A stretch of DNA of 64,000 nucleotides from Frigoribacterium sp. ACAM 257 (GTDB taxonomy: Bacteria > Actinomycetota > Actinomycetes > Actinomycetales > Microbacteriaceae): the NCBI RefSeq assembly GCF_007954365.1, contig NZ_VOLO01000001.1, forward strand, positions 310,001-374,000. Direction: 5' to 3'. Positions 15,762 to 25,981 of the stretch are shown piece by piece; positions within the stretch are counted from its first letter, which is position 1; every line of letters starts with the position of its first letter. The notes beneath the pieces are model-generated. The model worked only from the letters and a program-made list of their open reading frames with translations, was not told the origin of the DNA and made no database searches. A program made the translations under genes and the position numbers.

Positions 15762-16361
15762 GTGTACGAGGGAATCGTCCAGGAGCTGATCGACGAGTTC
15801 GGTCGCCTGCCGGGCATCGGGCCGAAGTCGGCGCAGCGCATCGCCTTCCACATCCTGCAGACCGAGACGTACGACACCACGAGGCTCTCCGAGCTGCTCG
15901 TCGACGTCCGCACCAAGGTGAGGTTCTGCGAGATCTGCGGCAACGTCACCGAGCAGGAGCGCTGCTCCATCTGCCGCGACCCGCGTCGCTCGCCGGCCAC
16001 CATCTGCGTGGTCGAGGAGGCGAAGGACGTCCAGGCGATCGAGCGCACCCGCGAGTTCCGCGGGCTGTACCACGTGCTCGGCGGCGCCATCAGCCCGATC
16101 GACGGCGTCGGCCCTGACGACCTCCGGATCCGCCAGCTCGTCCAGCGTCTCGCCGACGACACCGTGCAGGAGGTCATCATCGCCACCGACCCCAACCTGG
16201 AGGGCGAGGCCACGGCGACGTATCTGTCGCGGATGCTCGCGCCGTTCGGGCTGCGCGTGACGCGGCTCGCGTCCGGTCTGCCGGTCGGCGGCGACCTCGA
16301 GTACGCCGACGAGGTCACCCTCGGTCGTGCGTTCGAGGGCCGACGGGTCGTCTCCGACTAG
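15762..16361 (+). CDS. recR: Recombination mediator RecR
   Basis: RecR (199 aa; E. coli 201) loads RecA with RecO during gap repair. Order of elements: N-terminal helix-hairpin-helix ([18 protein letters not shown]), four-cysteine zinc finger ([18 protein letters not shown], about residues 54-71), Toprim domain ([14 protein letters not shown]) and the C-terminal [18 protein letters not shown] block. GTG start 3 nt after the dnaX stop, an arrangement common in bacteria, so the two are co-transcribed. Confidence 0.96.
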   Translation: MYEGIVQELIDEFGRLPGIGPKSAQRIAFHILQTETYDTTRLSELLVDVRTKVRFCEICGNVTEQERCSICRDPRRSPATICVVEEAKDVQAIERTREFRGLYHVLGGAISPIDGVGPDDLRIRQLVQRLADDTVQEVIIATDPNLEGEATATYLSRMLAPFGLRVTRLASGLPVGGDLEYADEVTLGRAFEGRRVVSD

Positions 16362-16407
16362 CGGAGCCGGCCCGCCTGTGGGCCGCGGTCCTGCGGGGCG
16401 TGGTCGT

Positions 16408-16460
16408 GCGGGTCGCTGTCCCGCGGGTCGCTGTCCTGCGGGTCGCTGTCCTGCGGGTCA
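16408..16460. repeat. 15-bp tandem repeat at the DUF1206 stop
   Basis: The unit GCGGGTCGCTGTCCC/T is repeated three times (16408-16422, 16423-16437, 16438-16452) and begun a fourth time; the partial copy contains the stop codon of the minus-strand DUF1206 gene. It fills the spacer after recR. Confidence 0.8.
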
Positions 16461-17267
16461 GAGCCGCGCGCGGCGGGCCCGCACGCCGCTGTAGAGCCCG
16501 AATGCGATCAGCCCGACCGCGACGACCGACAGCACGACCACGCCGGCAGGCAGGCCGGCCAGGGCCCTGAGGGCCCCGTCCAGCCCGCTGGCCTCCTCGG
16601 GGTCGGCCGTGACCGCCGCCACCGCGAAGAGCACGCCGACGACCGCGATCGCGACGCCCTTCGCGACGTAGCCGACGACCCCGAGCGCGACGGTCACACG
16701 GCCGGCTGTCCCCGGGGGCACGACCAGGTCCTCGCGGAATCCCTGCCGGACGCCCTTCACGACGAAGTAGACTCCGATCGCGACGACGGCGAGTGCCAGC
16801 ACCACGAGCAGCACGACCCCGCCGGGGGTCGCGATCAGGCGCGAGCTCAGGCTCTGGGTCTGGTCCGAGCTGTCCGACGACCCGCCGCGAGCAAACGTGA
16901 ACGCCGTGAGGCCGACGGCGAGGTAGGCCACGCCCTTGCCGCCCTCCTTCGCCCGGCCGGCCCACGCCTCCTTGTCGGAGCCCCGCACCAGGGCGGCCTC
17001 CAGGAGCTGGAAGAGGCCGAGGGCCCAGAGCCCGACGACCACGACCCACAGGACGGCAGCGCCGCCGGGGCGCGAGGCGAGCTGCCCCAGTGCGCCGCCC
17101 TGGTCGGCCTCGCCGCCGCCGCCCGTCGCGATGCCGAGCGCGATCCCGCCGATGAGCACGTGCAGCAGCCCGTTCATCGCGAACCCGACGCGGGCCAGGG
17201 CGCGGAGGGCGCGGCTGTCCTGGAGGCGGCTGGCGGATCCGCGGGCGTCCGCGACGGCGTCGGTCAT
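16458..17267 (-). CDS. DUF1206 membrane protein
   Basis: A 269-aa protein with six hydrophobic segments arranged as three two-helix repeats, each opening with a Gly-rich signature ([47 protein letters not shown]), which is the DUF1206 pattern. Function unknown. ATG lies 6 nt after a minus-strand TAGCGT (17274-17279), so it is probably leaderless. The gene is divergent from lysC. Confidence 0.85.
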   Translation of the reverse strand: MTDAVADARGSASRLQDSRALRALARVGFAMNGLLHVLIGGIALGIATGGGGEADQGGALGQLASRPGGAAVLWVVVVGLWALGLFQLLEAALVRGSDKEAWAGRAKEGGKGVAYLAVGLTAFTFARGGSSDSSDQTQSLSSRLIATPGGVVLLVVLALAVVAIGVYFVVKGVRQGFREDLVVPPGTAGRVTVALGVVGYVAKGVAIAVVGVLFAVAAVTADPEEASGLDGALRALAGLPAGVVVLSVVAVGLIAFGLYSGVRARRARL

Positions 17268-17377
17268 GCATCCACGCTAGAGGTCGGAGCCGCGGTCGGT
17301 CCGGTCGTGGCCGGCACCGGGGGGAGAGTCGTCCGCAGGCGCGTCGCGACCGGTCGTCACACGGGCCGGGCACCTCC

Positions 17378-17383
17378 TAGAAT
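17378..17383 (+). promoter_or_regulatory. -10 element (TAGAAT) of lysC
   Basis: TAGAAT lies 70 nt before the lysC GTG, giving a leader of about 60 nt; no riboswitch-like fold is apparent in it. Confidence 0.5.
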
Positions 17384-17453
17384 CGTCGGACGCAGGCGCC
17401 CCAGACCGACCGCGCCCGCCTCCTCCTGCCACCCACCTCCTGGAGCCGCCACC

Positions 17454-18719
17454 GTGAGCTTGATCGTGCAGAAATTCGGCGGGTCCTCGGTCGCCGACGC
17501 CGAGAGCATCAAGCGCGTCGCCAAGCGCATCGTCGAGACGCGCAAGGCCGGCAACGACGTCGTGGTCGCGGTCAGCGCCATGGGCGACACGACCGACGAG
17601 CTCCTCGACCTCGCCGCCGAGGTGACGCCGATGCCCGGCGGGCGCGAGCTGGACATGCTCCTCACCGCGGGCGAGCGCATCAGCATGGCCCTGCTCGCCA
17701 TGGCGATCCGCAGCCAGGGCGTCGAGGCGCGGTCGTACACGGGCAGCCAGGCCGGCATGATCACCGACGCCCAGCACGGCAAGGCGCGCATCGTCGACGT
17801 GACGCCCGGCCGCATCCGCGAGGCGCTCGACGCCGGGTCGGTCGCGATCGTCGCGGGCTTCCAGGGCTTCAACCGCAGCACGGGCGACATCACGACGCTC
17901 GGCCGGGGAGGCTCTGACACGACCGCGGTGGCCCTGGCCGCCGCGCTCGACGCCGACGTCTGTGAGATCTACACCGACGTCGACGGCGTCTTCACGGCCG
18001 ACCCCCGCGTCGTGCCGCGCGCCCGCAAGCTCGACCGCATCACCAGCGAAGAGATGCTCGAGCTCGCGGCGGCCGGCTCCAAGGTGCTGTACATCCGTGC
18101 CGTCGAGTACGCCCGACGCCACGGCGTCACCCTGCACGTCCGCTCCTCGTTCCACAACGGCGAGGGCACGCTGGTCGTCAACCCGAAAGAGGGAGAGAAC
18201 GTGGAAGAGCCCATCATCAGCGGTGTCGCGGGCGACCTGAGCGAGGCCAAGGTCACCGTCGTCGGCGTCCCCGACGTCCCCGGCAAGGCCGCGCAGATCT
18301 TCCGCACGGTCGCCAAGACCAGCGCGAACATCGACATGATCGTGCAGAACGTCTCGGCCGCGTCGACGAGCCGCACCGACATCTCGTTCACGCTGCCGAA
18401 GTCCGAGGGGTCGGTGGTGCTCAACGCGCTCGAGTCCGACCGGGCCGAGATCGGCTTCGAGTCGCTGCAGTACGACGACCAGATCGGCAAGCTCGCCCTG
18501 GTCGGCGCCGGCATGCGCACGAACGCGGGCGTCTCGGCGCGGCTGTTCACCGCCCTGTTCGAGGCGGGCATCAACATCGAGATGATCTCGACCAGCGAGA
18601 TCCGCATCTCGGTCGTCACCCGCGCCGACACTCTCGCCGAGGCGCTGCGCGTCGTCCACACGGCGTTCGAGCTCGACGCCGACGTCGACGCCGTCGTCTG
18701 GGGCGGCACCGGTCGCTGA
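17454..18719 (+). CDS. lysC: Aspartokinase
   Basis: Aspartate kinase (421 aa), first enzyme of the lysine, threonine, methionine and diaminopimelate pathway. Motifs: [11 protein letters not shown] at residues 5-15, [31 protein letters not shown], and [14 protein letters not shown], followed by two ACT domains (about 265-420) that bind feedback effectors. An internal start giving the separate beta subunit, as known in corynebacteria, is possible but not provable here. GTG 17454 follows TGGAG. asd lies 60 nt downstream. Confidence 0.95.
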   Translation: MSLIVQKFGGSSVADAESIKRVAKRIVETRKAGNDVVVAVSAMGDTTDELLDLAAEVTPMPGGRELDMLLTAGERISMALLAMAIRSQGVEARSYTGSQAGMITDAQHGKARIVDVTPGRIREALDAGSVAIVAGFQGFNRSTGDITTLGRGGSDTTAVALAAALDADVCEIYTDVDGVFTADPRVVPRARKLDRITSEEMLELAAAGSKVLYIRAVEYARRHGVTLHVRSSFHNGEGTLVVNPKEGENVEEPIISGVAGDLSEAKVTVVGVPDVPGKAAQIFRTVAKTSANIDMIVQNVSAASTSRTDISFTLPKSEGSVVLNALESDRAEIGFESLQYDDQIGKLALVGAGMRTNAGVSARLFTALFEAGINIEMISTSEIRISVVTRADTLAEALRVVHTAFELDADVDAVVWGGTGR

Positions 18720-19835
<1,116 letters not shown>

Positions 19836-19879
19836 CTCCCGCCACCCAACCCGCACCTCCCTCGCTCCGAAGACCGGGC

Positions 19880-20566
19880 ATGAACCGTTCCGTGCCCGGC
19901 CTCGTCGCCCTGCTCGCTGCCGCTGCCGCCGCCGCCGTCCTGACGGGCTGTGCGGGCCCGGTCGCGGACGGGCCGCCCGCCTCGTCGGCCGTCCCCGAGG
20001 GGGACGGCCCTGTCGTGGCCTTCTACGGCGACTCGTACACGCTCGGCACGGGAGCCTCCGACGCGTCCCGCCGCTGGTCGACCGTCGTCAGCGAGGAGCG
20101 CGGCTGGCGTGAGTACAACCCGAGCGTCAACGGGCTCGGCTTCGTCAACCACCGCACGTCGTTCGAGGGCGGCGACCTGCCCGGCCTCGTCATCGACGCC
20201 GACCCGGACATCGTCTTCGTCACGATGGGGCTGAACGACAACTTCTCGTACGACGCGCGCGCCGACGAGGTCCACGCCCAGATCGGCGACGACCTCGACC
20301 GCATCGCCTCCGCACTGCCCGACGCCCGCCTCGTCGTCGTCGAGCCGTTCTGGTACACGGACGAGCGGCCGGCCAGCGTCGACGTCATCAGCGGCTGGGT
20401 CCGTGACGCGGCCGACGAGGTCGGCGCGGACTGGGTGCCGGGCGCCTCCCGGTGGCTCGAGGGGCACCCCGAGTGGATGGCCGCGGACGGGCTGCACCCG
20501 AACGACGACGGCTACGCGGAGATGGCCCGCCGGATGGACGCCGAGCTGACGGCGCTCGGGCTCTGA
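19880..20566 (+). CDS. SGNH-hydrolase lipoprotein
   Basis: A 228-aa predicted lipoprotein: signal peptide with Ala-rich core and lipobox LTGC (Cys about 24), then an SGNH/GDSL esterase fold with block I GDSYTLG (nucleophile Ser), block III GLNDN and block V DGLHPND carrying the catalytic Asp and His. Such enzymes deacylate or deacetylate surface lipids or polysaccharides; the substrate here is unknown. It sits 44 nt after asd on the same strand without a clear promoter. Confidence 0.85.
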   Translation: MNRSVPGLVALLAAAAAAAVLTGCAGPVADGPPASSAVPEGDGPVVAFYGDSYTLGTGASDASRRWSTVVSEERGWREYNPSVNGLGFVNHRTSFEGGDLPGLVIDADPDIVFVTMGLNDNFSYDARADEVHAQIGDDLDRIASALPDARLVVVEPFWYTDERPASVDVISGWVRDAADEVGADWVPGASRWLEGHPEWMAADGLHPNDDGYAEMARRMDAELTALGL

Positions 20567-20642
20567 GCCGACGGGCTGACCGCCGAGGCCGTCACCGGCT
20601 CGGCATCGAGCCGTGCCCGGTCCCGCACCCAGACGCGACGCC

Positions 20643-20648
20643 TAGACT
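20643..20648 (+). promoter_or_regulatory. -10 element (TAGACT) of mqo
   Basis: TAGACT ends 7 nt before the GTG at 20656. Confidence 0.5.
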
Positions 20649-20655
20649 GCACCTC

Positions 20656-22146
20656 GTGACCGAAGCATCGAAGGCAACGAAGCCCGTCGACGTCGCCCTC
20701 ATCGGGGCCGGCGTCATGAGCGCCACGTTGGGCGCCATGATCAAGCAGCTCGAGCCCACCTGGACCATCCAGGTGTACGAGGCGCTCGGCGACGTCGCAC
20801 AGGAGTCGAGCAACCCCTGGAACAACGCCGGGACGGGCCACTCCGCCCTCTGCGAGCTGAACTACACGCCCGAGCGCGCCGACGGCACGATCGACACGAG
20901 CAGCGCCGTCAAGGTCAACGAGCAGTTCCAGGTCTCCCGGCAGTTCTGGTCGTTCCTCGTCGCCGAGGGGGCCCTGCCCGAGCCGTCCGCCTTCATCAAC
21001 TCGACGCCGCACATGAGCTTCGTCTGGGGCGAGGCCAACGTCGAGTACCTGCGCAAGCGGCACGAGGCCCTCCGCGACCACCCGCTCTTCGCCGGGATCG
21101 AGTTCAGCACCGACGCCTCCGTGATCCGGTCGTGGGCCCCGTCGCTCATCGTCGGTCGCGCGAAGGACCAGCCGATCGCCGCGACCCGCATCGAGGCGGG
21201 CACCGACGTCGACTTCGGCAGCCTGACGCGCCTCCTGCTGACCTACCTGGAGGAGAACGAGGCACGCATCGAGCTCGACCACCGCGTCACCGGGCTGACC
21301 AAGCTGGCCGACGGCACCTGGCGGGTCGCCATGCGCCGTCAGGTCGGGGGCACGCCCACGAGCGTCGACGCCCGGTTCGTCTTCGTCGGCGCCGGGGGAG
21401 GCGCCCTGCACCTGTTGCAGAAGTCGGGCATCGACGAGATCAAGGGCTTCGGCGGGTTCCCGGTCAGCGGCGAGTTCCTCCGGACCGACGACCCGGCCGT
21501 GGTGGCGAAGCACGCCGCGAAGGTCTACGGCAAGGCCGCCGTCGGGTCGCCCCCGATGTCCGTGCCGCACCTCGACACCCGCGTCGTGGACGGCCAGGCG
21601 AGCCTGATGTTCGGGCCGTACGCGGGCTTCAGCCCCAAGTTCCTCAAGAACGGCTCGTGGTTCGACCTCTTCGCCTCGATCCGACCGCACAACCTCTACC
21701 CGATGATCCGGGCCGGGCTCGCCAACCTGTCGCTGGTCAAGTACCTGGTCGGCCAGCTGATGGCGAGCAGCGACAGCAAGTTCGAGTCGCTGCGCGAGTT
21801 CATGCCCGACGCCGACCCTGCCGACTGGTACCGCATCACCGCGGGCCAGCGCGTCCAGGTCATCAAGAAGGACGCGAAGAAGGGCGGCGTGCTGCAGTTC
21901 GGCACCGAGGTGGTCTCGGCGGCCGACGGCACGATCGCGGGCCTCCTCGGGGCCTCGCCCGGCGCCTCCACCGCCGTGCCCATCATGTTGTCGGTGCTCG
22001 AGCGCTGCTTCCCCGACCGGATCGCAGGGTGGACGCCGACCCTCAGTCGCATGGTCCCGACCTACGGCGACCAGCTCGCCGACGACGAGGTGCGCGCCGC
22101 GGCCACGCTCGGAGCGACCGCCGAGGCCCTGCGGATCCACGCCTAG
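20656..22146 (+). CDS. mqo: Malate:quinone oxidoreductase
   Basis: FAD-dependent membrane-associated enzyme (496 aa) oxidising malate to oxaloacetate with quinone as acceptor, used by many actinobacteria beside or instead of malate dehydrogenase. The N-terminal VALIGAGVMSATLGAMI (residues 13-29) binds FAD; EQFQVSRQFWSFLV, NSTPHMSFVWG and the C-terminal GASPGASTAVPIML are family hallmarks. GTG at 20656 is supported by the -10 spacing and by homologous start MTEAS-type sequences. Confidence 0.95.
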   Translation: MTEASKATKPVDVALIGAGVMSATLGAMIKQLEPTWTIQVYEALGDVAQESSNPWNNAGTGHSALCELNYTPERADGTIDTSSAVKVNEQFQVSRQFWSFLVAEGALPEPSAFINSTPHMSFVWGEANVEYLRKRHEALRDHPLFAGIEFSTDASVIRSWAPSLIVGRAKDQPIAATRIEAGTDVDFGSLTRLLLTYLEENEARIELDHRVTGLTKLADGTWRVAMRRQVGGTPTSVDARFVFVGAGGGALHLLQKSGIDEIKGFGGFPVSGEFLRTDDPAVVAKHAAKVYGKAAVGSPPMSVPHLDTRVVDGQASLMFGPYAGFSPKFLKNGSWFDLFASIRPHNLYPMIRAGLANLSLVKYLVGQLMASSDSKFESLREFMPDADPADWYRITAGQRVQVIKKDAKKGGVLQFGTEVVSAADGTIAGLLGASPGASTAVPIMLSVLERCFPDRIAGWTPTLSRMVPTYGDQLADDEVRAAATLGATAEALRIHA

Positions 22147-22198
22147 CCCCCGGGGCAGTTCTCGGTCTCGCTGATCGCAGGAGGCGCGGGCCGACTCG

Positions 22199-22222
22199 GG
22201 CCCCGGCCCCGGCCCCGGCCTC
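22199..22222. repeat. GGCCCC hexanucleotide repeat
   Basis: (GGCCCC)3 followed by GGCCTC, immediately upstream of the -35 of the SOS-controlled gene. Confidence 0.7.
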
Positions 22223-22225
22223 GGC

Positions 22226-22256
22226 TTGACGTCGAGTCGAACATGTGTTCGACTCT
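22226..22256 (+). promoter_or_regulatory. LexA-regulated promoter with perfect SOS box
   Basis: TTGACG (22226-22231) is a good -35. The 16-mer TCGAACATGTGTTCGA (22237-22252) exactly fits the Gram-positive/mycobacterial LexA consensus TCGAACRNRYGTTCGA and is embedded in a perfect 10-bp palindrome (22234-22243/22246-22255). GACTCT (22251-22256) or TCGACT could be the -10. The operator thus fills the promoter spacer, ideal for repression. Confidence 0.85.
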
Positions 22257-22260
22257 GCAG

Positions 22261-23373
22261 ATGAGGTGGAGCGAGCAGGCGACGACGACGACCGACGCGT
22301 CGGCGCTGCCCGGGTTGGCCAGGCTGTCGAACCTGGTCGCCTCGGTCACGACGCCCGAGTTCGCCGGGGTGACGTTCCACGAGATCCTCGCGAAGAGCGC
22401 CCTGAACCGTGTGCCGGGCAGCGACTCGGCCCTGCCCTTCGGCTGGACGATCAACCCGTACCGCGGGTGCAGCCACGCCTGCGTCTACTGCTTCGCGCGT
22501 CCGACCCACGAGTACCTCGACCTCGACGGCGGCGACGACTTCGACCGGCAGATCGTCGTGAAGGTGAACGTCGCCGAGGTGCTGTCCCGCGAGCTGCGTC
22601 GCCCGTCGTGGCAGCGTCACCCCGTCGCGCTCGGCACGAACACCGACCCTTACCAGCGCGCCGAGGGCAAGTACCGGTTGATGCCGGGCATCATCGCGGC
22701 CCTGGCCGACTCGGGCACCCCGTTCAGCATCCTGACCAAGGGCACCCTGCTGAGGCGCGACCTGCCGCGCCTCGTCGAGGCGGCTCAGCAGGTGCCCGTC
22801 GACATCGCGATGTCGATCGCGATCCACGACGACGACCTGCAGCAGTCGGTCGAGCCGGGCACGCCGACGACGGCCGCACGCCTCGCGACGGTCCGTGCCG
22901 CGACCGACGCAGGGCTCCGCTGCTCCGTGTTCATGATGCCCGTGCTGCCGTGGCTGACCGACGACCTCGACCACCTCCACCGGGCCCTCGCCGCCGTGCG
23001 CGCCTCCGGGGCGACGAGCCTGCTGTACTCGGCCCTGCACCTCAAGCCCGGTGTCAAGGAGTGGTGGTCCGCCTGGCTCGAGCGCGAGCACCCCGAGCTC
23101 GTCACGCGGTACCGCGACATGTACGCGACGAGCACCTACGCGCCCCTCGGCTACCGCAAGTGGCTCGCAGCCCGCATGCGGCCCCTGCTGGCCGAGCACG
23201 GGCTCGAGCACGGCACGGCCGACCCGGCGACGGGCTCCACCCGCTCGAGTGCCCTCGACGACGCGGCGGCGGCCCGGGGCACGCTGGGCTTCGGCGCGGA
23301 CGGACGACCGCGCTCGCTCATCGCGCACGAGCTGCCGGGCGGTGCGCGGTCGCCGCAGCCGCGCCTCTTCTGA
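22261..23373 (+). CDS. Rv2578c-family radical SAM protein (SOS gene)
   Basis: About 370 aa. The radical SAM cluster motif is GCSHACVYC (C-x3-C-x2-C), followed by FARPTHEYLDLD, then VALGTNTDPYQRAEG and ILTKGTLLRRDL, the phrases that define the Rv2578c family (related to SplB-like photoproduct lyases in annotation). It is expected to carry out a SAM-radical reaction, probably on DNA or a nucleotide, but the reaction is not known. I prefer ATG 22261 (MRWSEQA, as in mycobacterial homologues) over ATG 22243, which would lie inside the LexA box. The LexA promoter makes it DNA-damage inducible. Confidence 0.85.
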   Translation: MRWSEQATTTTDASALPGLARLSNLVASVTTPEFAGVTFHEILAKSALNRVPGSDSALPFGWTINPYRGCSHACVYCFARPTHEYLDLDGGDDFDRQIVVKVNVAEVLSRELRRPSWQRHPVALGTNTDPYQRAEGKYRLMPGIIAALADSGTPFSILTKGTLLRRDLPRLVEAAQQVPVDIAMSIAIHDDDLQQSVEPGTPTTAARLATVRAATDAGLRCSVFMMPVLPWLTDDLDHLHRALAAVRASGATSLLYSALHLKPGVKEWWSAWLEREHPELVTRYRDMYATSTYAPLGYRKWLAARMRPLLAEHGLEHGTADPATGSTRSSALDDAAAARGTLGFGADGRPRSLIAHELPGGARSPQPRLF

Positions 23374-23534
23374 CCGCGCCGCCGCCCATCGCGTCCCCGT
23401 CGCGGAGGTCGGGGCACAACCGAGCCGCGGGCTGGGCCTCGCCCCGTCGAGTGCCCCTAGATAACGGGGTACAGGACGGGTCCTCGTTCTGGCATGATCG
23501 TCCTGCCCGACACGTCGACCAGGAGGGGGCCGCC

Positions 23535-24836
23535 ATGCTGCTCGGCCTCCCTGCACACCTCGTCCCGCAGACCGTGGGCCGTGCGCTGTCCCGTGCCTGC
23601 CACGTCATCGCGAGCGTCGTCCTCGTGAGTGCCGGCCTGTTGCTGATCGTGAACCAGGTCGCCGAGCCGTCGTATCTGCTCTGGCCCGCTCTCGTGGCGT
23701 TGTTGCCGATGCTCGGCATGCTCTTCGTCGTCGAGCGATTCCGCAGCACGACCGCCGTCCTCGCGTACCTCGCCATCGGCTCGGCGTGCCTCTACTGGTA
23801 CGCGGTCACCCTGTTCGCCCAGATCCCCTCGGTCCAGGCATCCGACGCCTTCTCCCTCTCGCTGCCGAAGATCGCCCTCGTCATGGTCGGCGGCAGCGGG
23901 CTGCGTTCCCGGGGCAGCCTGCTCTGGGCCACCGCAGGCTTCGCCCTGGGGGAGCTCGTCACCCAGCTGGCGACGTGGCAGACCGGCGCGACGCCGCGTC
24001 TCGACGTCGCGGTCCTCTTCGCATGGCTCCTCGTGTCCGTGACGGCGACGTCGTCCCTTCTCGCACGGGGACGCGTCGACCGTGCCCAGCCGAGCCTGCA
24101 CCGGGCGGCCTTCGACCAGCAGAAGCAGGCCATCCGCCACGACGTGGAACAGCAGGCGTCGGCGCTGCTGCACGACACGGTGCTGAACCATCTCGCCTCC
24201 ATCACGGCCGGGGGGCCCGGCCCGCTCGACTCGGCGACCGCGGCGTCGATGGCGACCGACCTCGAGGTGCTCGTCGGCCAGGAGTGGCTCGTCGACGAGA
24301 CCAGGGCCCCGGCCCCGGCCTCCCCGACGACCGGGCCCGGCGACTGGGCGACGTCCGAGCTGGGCCGCGCCGTCGCACGGGCGCGCGAGGGCGGGCTCGA
24401 GGTCGGCGTCACGGGCGACCTCGGCGCGGTGGTCCGCCTGGCCCCCGCGGTCTGCCGCGCCCTGGGGCTCGCCGTGGCCCAGTGCCTCACGAACGTCGCC
24501 GTGCACAGCGGTACGGACCGCGCTGAGGTCGTCGTGTACGGGGACGGCGTCGACCTCACGGTCATGATCATCGACGACGGGGTCGGCTTCGACGCCGCGG
24601 CCACGGCGCCCGACAGGCTCGGCCTCAAGAACTCGGTCGAGGCCAGGACGAGGCGGGTGGGGGGCTCGGCGCAGATCTGGTCCTCGCCCGGCAGCGGCAC
24701 CTCGGTCATGCTCCGCGTCCCGGTCGCACCCACCGACTCGGTCGGTCCGCCTGGGGAGGCGGTGGCTGGCTCGGTCATCGCCGATCCCGGCCCCGTCGAC
24801 CTGGCGTCCCCCGCCGCAGGCAGGGGAGCACCGTGA
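23535..24836 (+). CDS. Membrane sensor histidine kinase
   Basis: A 433-aa kinase. Four to five hydrophobic segments occupy residues 15-180; then comes a HisKA_3-like dimerisation region with ALLHDTVLNHLA (His213 the likely phosphoacceptor), and an ATPase domain with N box CLTNVAVHS, G1 box IIDDGVGFD (Asp347), RLGLKNSVEAR and SSPGSGTS. No extracytoplasmic sensor domain is evident, so it may sense within the membrane. ATG 23535 follows AGGAGG (23521-23526). The last four bases overlap the start of the next gene. The set kinase, partner and response regulator looks like one operon. Confidence 0.85.
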   Translation: MLLGLPAHLVPQTVGRALSRACHVIASVVLVSAGLLLIVNQVAEPSYLLWPALVALLPMLGMLFVVERFRSTTAVLAYLAIGSACLYWYAVTLFAQIPSVQASDAFSLSLPKIALVMVGGSGLRSRGSLLWATAGFALGELVTQLATWQTGATPRLDVAVLFAWLLVSVTATSSLLARGRVDRAQPSLHRAAFDQQKQAIRHDVEQQASALLHDTVLNHLASITAGGPGPLDSATAASMATDLEVLVGQEWLVDETRAPAPASPTTGPGDWATSELGRAVARAREGGLEVGVTGDLGAVVRLAPAVCRALGLAVAQCLTNVAVHSGTDRAEVVVYGDGVDLTVMIIDDGVGFDAAATAPDRLGLKNSVEARTRRVGGSAQIWSSPGSGTSVMLRVPVAPTDSVGPPGEAVAGSVIADPGPVDLASPAAGRGAP

Positions 24837-25981
24837 CCCGCCGCAGTCCGCAGCAGGTCGATCCGCTCGGCGCTCTCAGCTCCCGCCCCGTCACGGCGCT
24901 CGCCGCGGTCGCGGCGGTCGTCTACGCGACGGTGTCGATCGTCGTCACGCGCGACGAGATCGTGGTGCCCGCCGCCGCCGTCGGGGCCCTCGTGGCGCTC
25001 GGGGCGGCGGGGGTCGTCCTGGTGCTCGCCTCGAGTCCCCTCCGGGCACCGCTCACCCGGTGGTCGGTCGCGGGCGTGGTCGCGCTCGGTGCCCTCGCCG
25101 CCGTCCTCGCCGCCGTCGCGTCCGCGGGCCACAACTCCATGGTCCGCGACGACTGGGCCTCCCTCGCCGTCGGGCTGCTCCTCGCGGGCCTCGCACCGTA
25201 CCGCCCCGCGCTCGACCTCGTGGTCGCGGGGCTGGCGTCCGCAGTCGTCCTCACGGCGGTCGTGCTCGTCGAGAGCGAGGCGTTCCTCACCGATGTCCCC
25301 GTGCTGGTGTTCGTCGTGGTCGCCGTGACCCCGGTGCTGGCGCTCTCGCTGGCCGGGGCGTCGTTCTCGGCCGCCTTCACGACGATGGTGGAGCGGTGGA
25401 TCGCGGGCGCCTCCTCGGCTCGTCAGGCCAGCGCCGACGAGTTCCGCTCGAGCGTCGCCCGGAGCGTGCAGCAGGACAGGGTGACCATCCTCAACCGCGA
25501 CGTCGCGCCGTTCTTCGGCGAGGTCGTCGCCGCGGGCGTCGTGACGGAGGCGGACGTCGAGCGAGCCCGCCGGATCAGTGCCGACCTCCGCAGCACCATG
25601 GTCGCCGAGGCGGACCGCAGCTGGCTCGAGCAGGTGCTGGCCGACCCCTCCACCCGAGTGTCCGGGGCCGTCGTGGACGTCGGCCGGGCGGCAGACCGGA
25701 TGACGGCCGCGCACCGCACGTCCCTGCGCGCGCTGCTCGTGGCCCTCGGCGAGAGCGACGCCGTCCAGCCGGACGCCGTGCGCATCGAGCTCGAGGTCGG
25801 ACACGGTGCCGAGGAGGAGCGGGTCGAGGCCCGCATCAGCGTCGCCACGGCCTCGTCCGAGTCCGCCGTCCGCCATCGTCTGGCGCCCTACTTCGCCGTC
25901 GTGCGGATCGTCTTCGACGACCTGCAGGTCGATCCCGCCCCGCCCCTCCTGACACTAAGGTTTTCTTATGACCAGCACTGA
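24833..25981 (+). CDS. Kinase-like membrane protein without catalytic motifs
   Basis: A 382-aa protein starting at GTG overlapping the kinase stop. Residues 15-185 contain about five to six hydrophobic segments, matching the layout of the kinase next door. The soluble half has a helical region with QQDRVTILNRDVAPFFGEVV and a RRISADLRSTMVAEADRSWL stretch that resembles the helices between dimerisation and ATPase domains in NarL-system kinases, but no phospho-His motif, N box or DxGxG can be seen. The C-terminal beta-rich part might be a decayed ATPase fold. I infer a pseudokinase or co-sensor; no name is assigned. Confidence 0.7.
   Translation: MTRRSPQQVDPLGALSSRPVTALAAVAAVVYATVSIVVTRDEIVVPAAAVGALVALGAAGVVLVLASSPLRAPLTRWSVAGVVALGALAAVLAAVASAGHNSMVRDDWASLAVGLLLAGLAPYRPALDLVVAGLASAVVLTAVVLVESEAFLTDVPVLVFVVVAVTPVLALSLAGASFSAAFTTMVERWIAGASSARQASADEFRSSVARSVQQDRVTILNRDVAPFFGEVVAAGVVTEADVERARRISADLRSTMVAEADRSWLEQVLADPSTRVSGAVVDVGRAADRMTAAHRTSLRALLVALGESDAVQPDAVRIELEVGHGAEEERVEARISVATASSESAVRHRLAPYFAVVRIVFDDLQVDPAPPLLTLRFSYDQH
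25956..25967 (+). promoter_or_regulatory. Internal -10 (TAAGGT) for the response regulator
   Basis: TAAGGT (25956-25961) followed by TTTCTT and then the ATG at 25968, in an AT-rich patch at the end of the upstream gene. It matches the 6-nt spacing seen elsewhere, so the regulator may be transcribed on its own. AAGG could alternatively act as a weak ribosome-binding site. Confidence 0.45.

Noticed and set aside
17384-17453. Lysine riboswitch or T-box before lysC
   Set aside because: The leader of about 70 nt is too short and lacks the conserved cores.
20512-23556. 1014-residue minus-strand open frame opposite mqo and the radical SAM gene
   Set aside because: Antisense shadow caused by high GC; composition is Arg/Gly/His-rich and no family motif appears, whereas the plus strand has two recognisable enzymes.
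22245-24836. Continuous 863-residue reading frame joining the radical SAM region to the histidine kinase
   Set aside because: The first part is an out-of-frame translation of the radical SAM gene, Arg/Pro-rich and without motifs; the kinase has its own AGGAGG and ATG at 23535.
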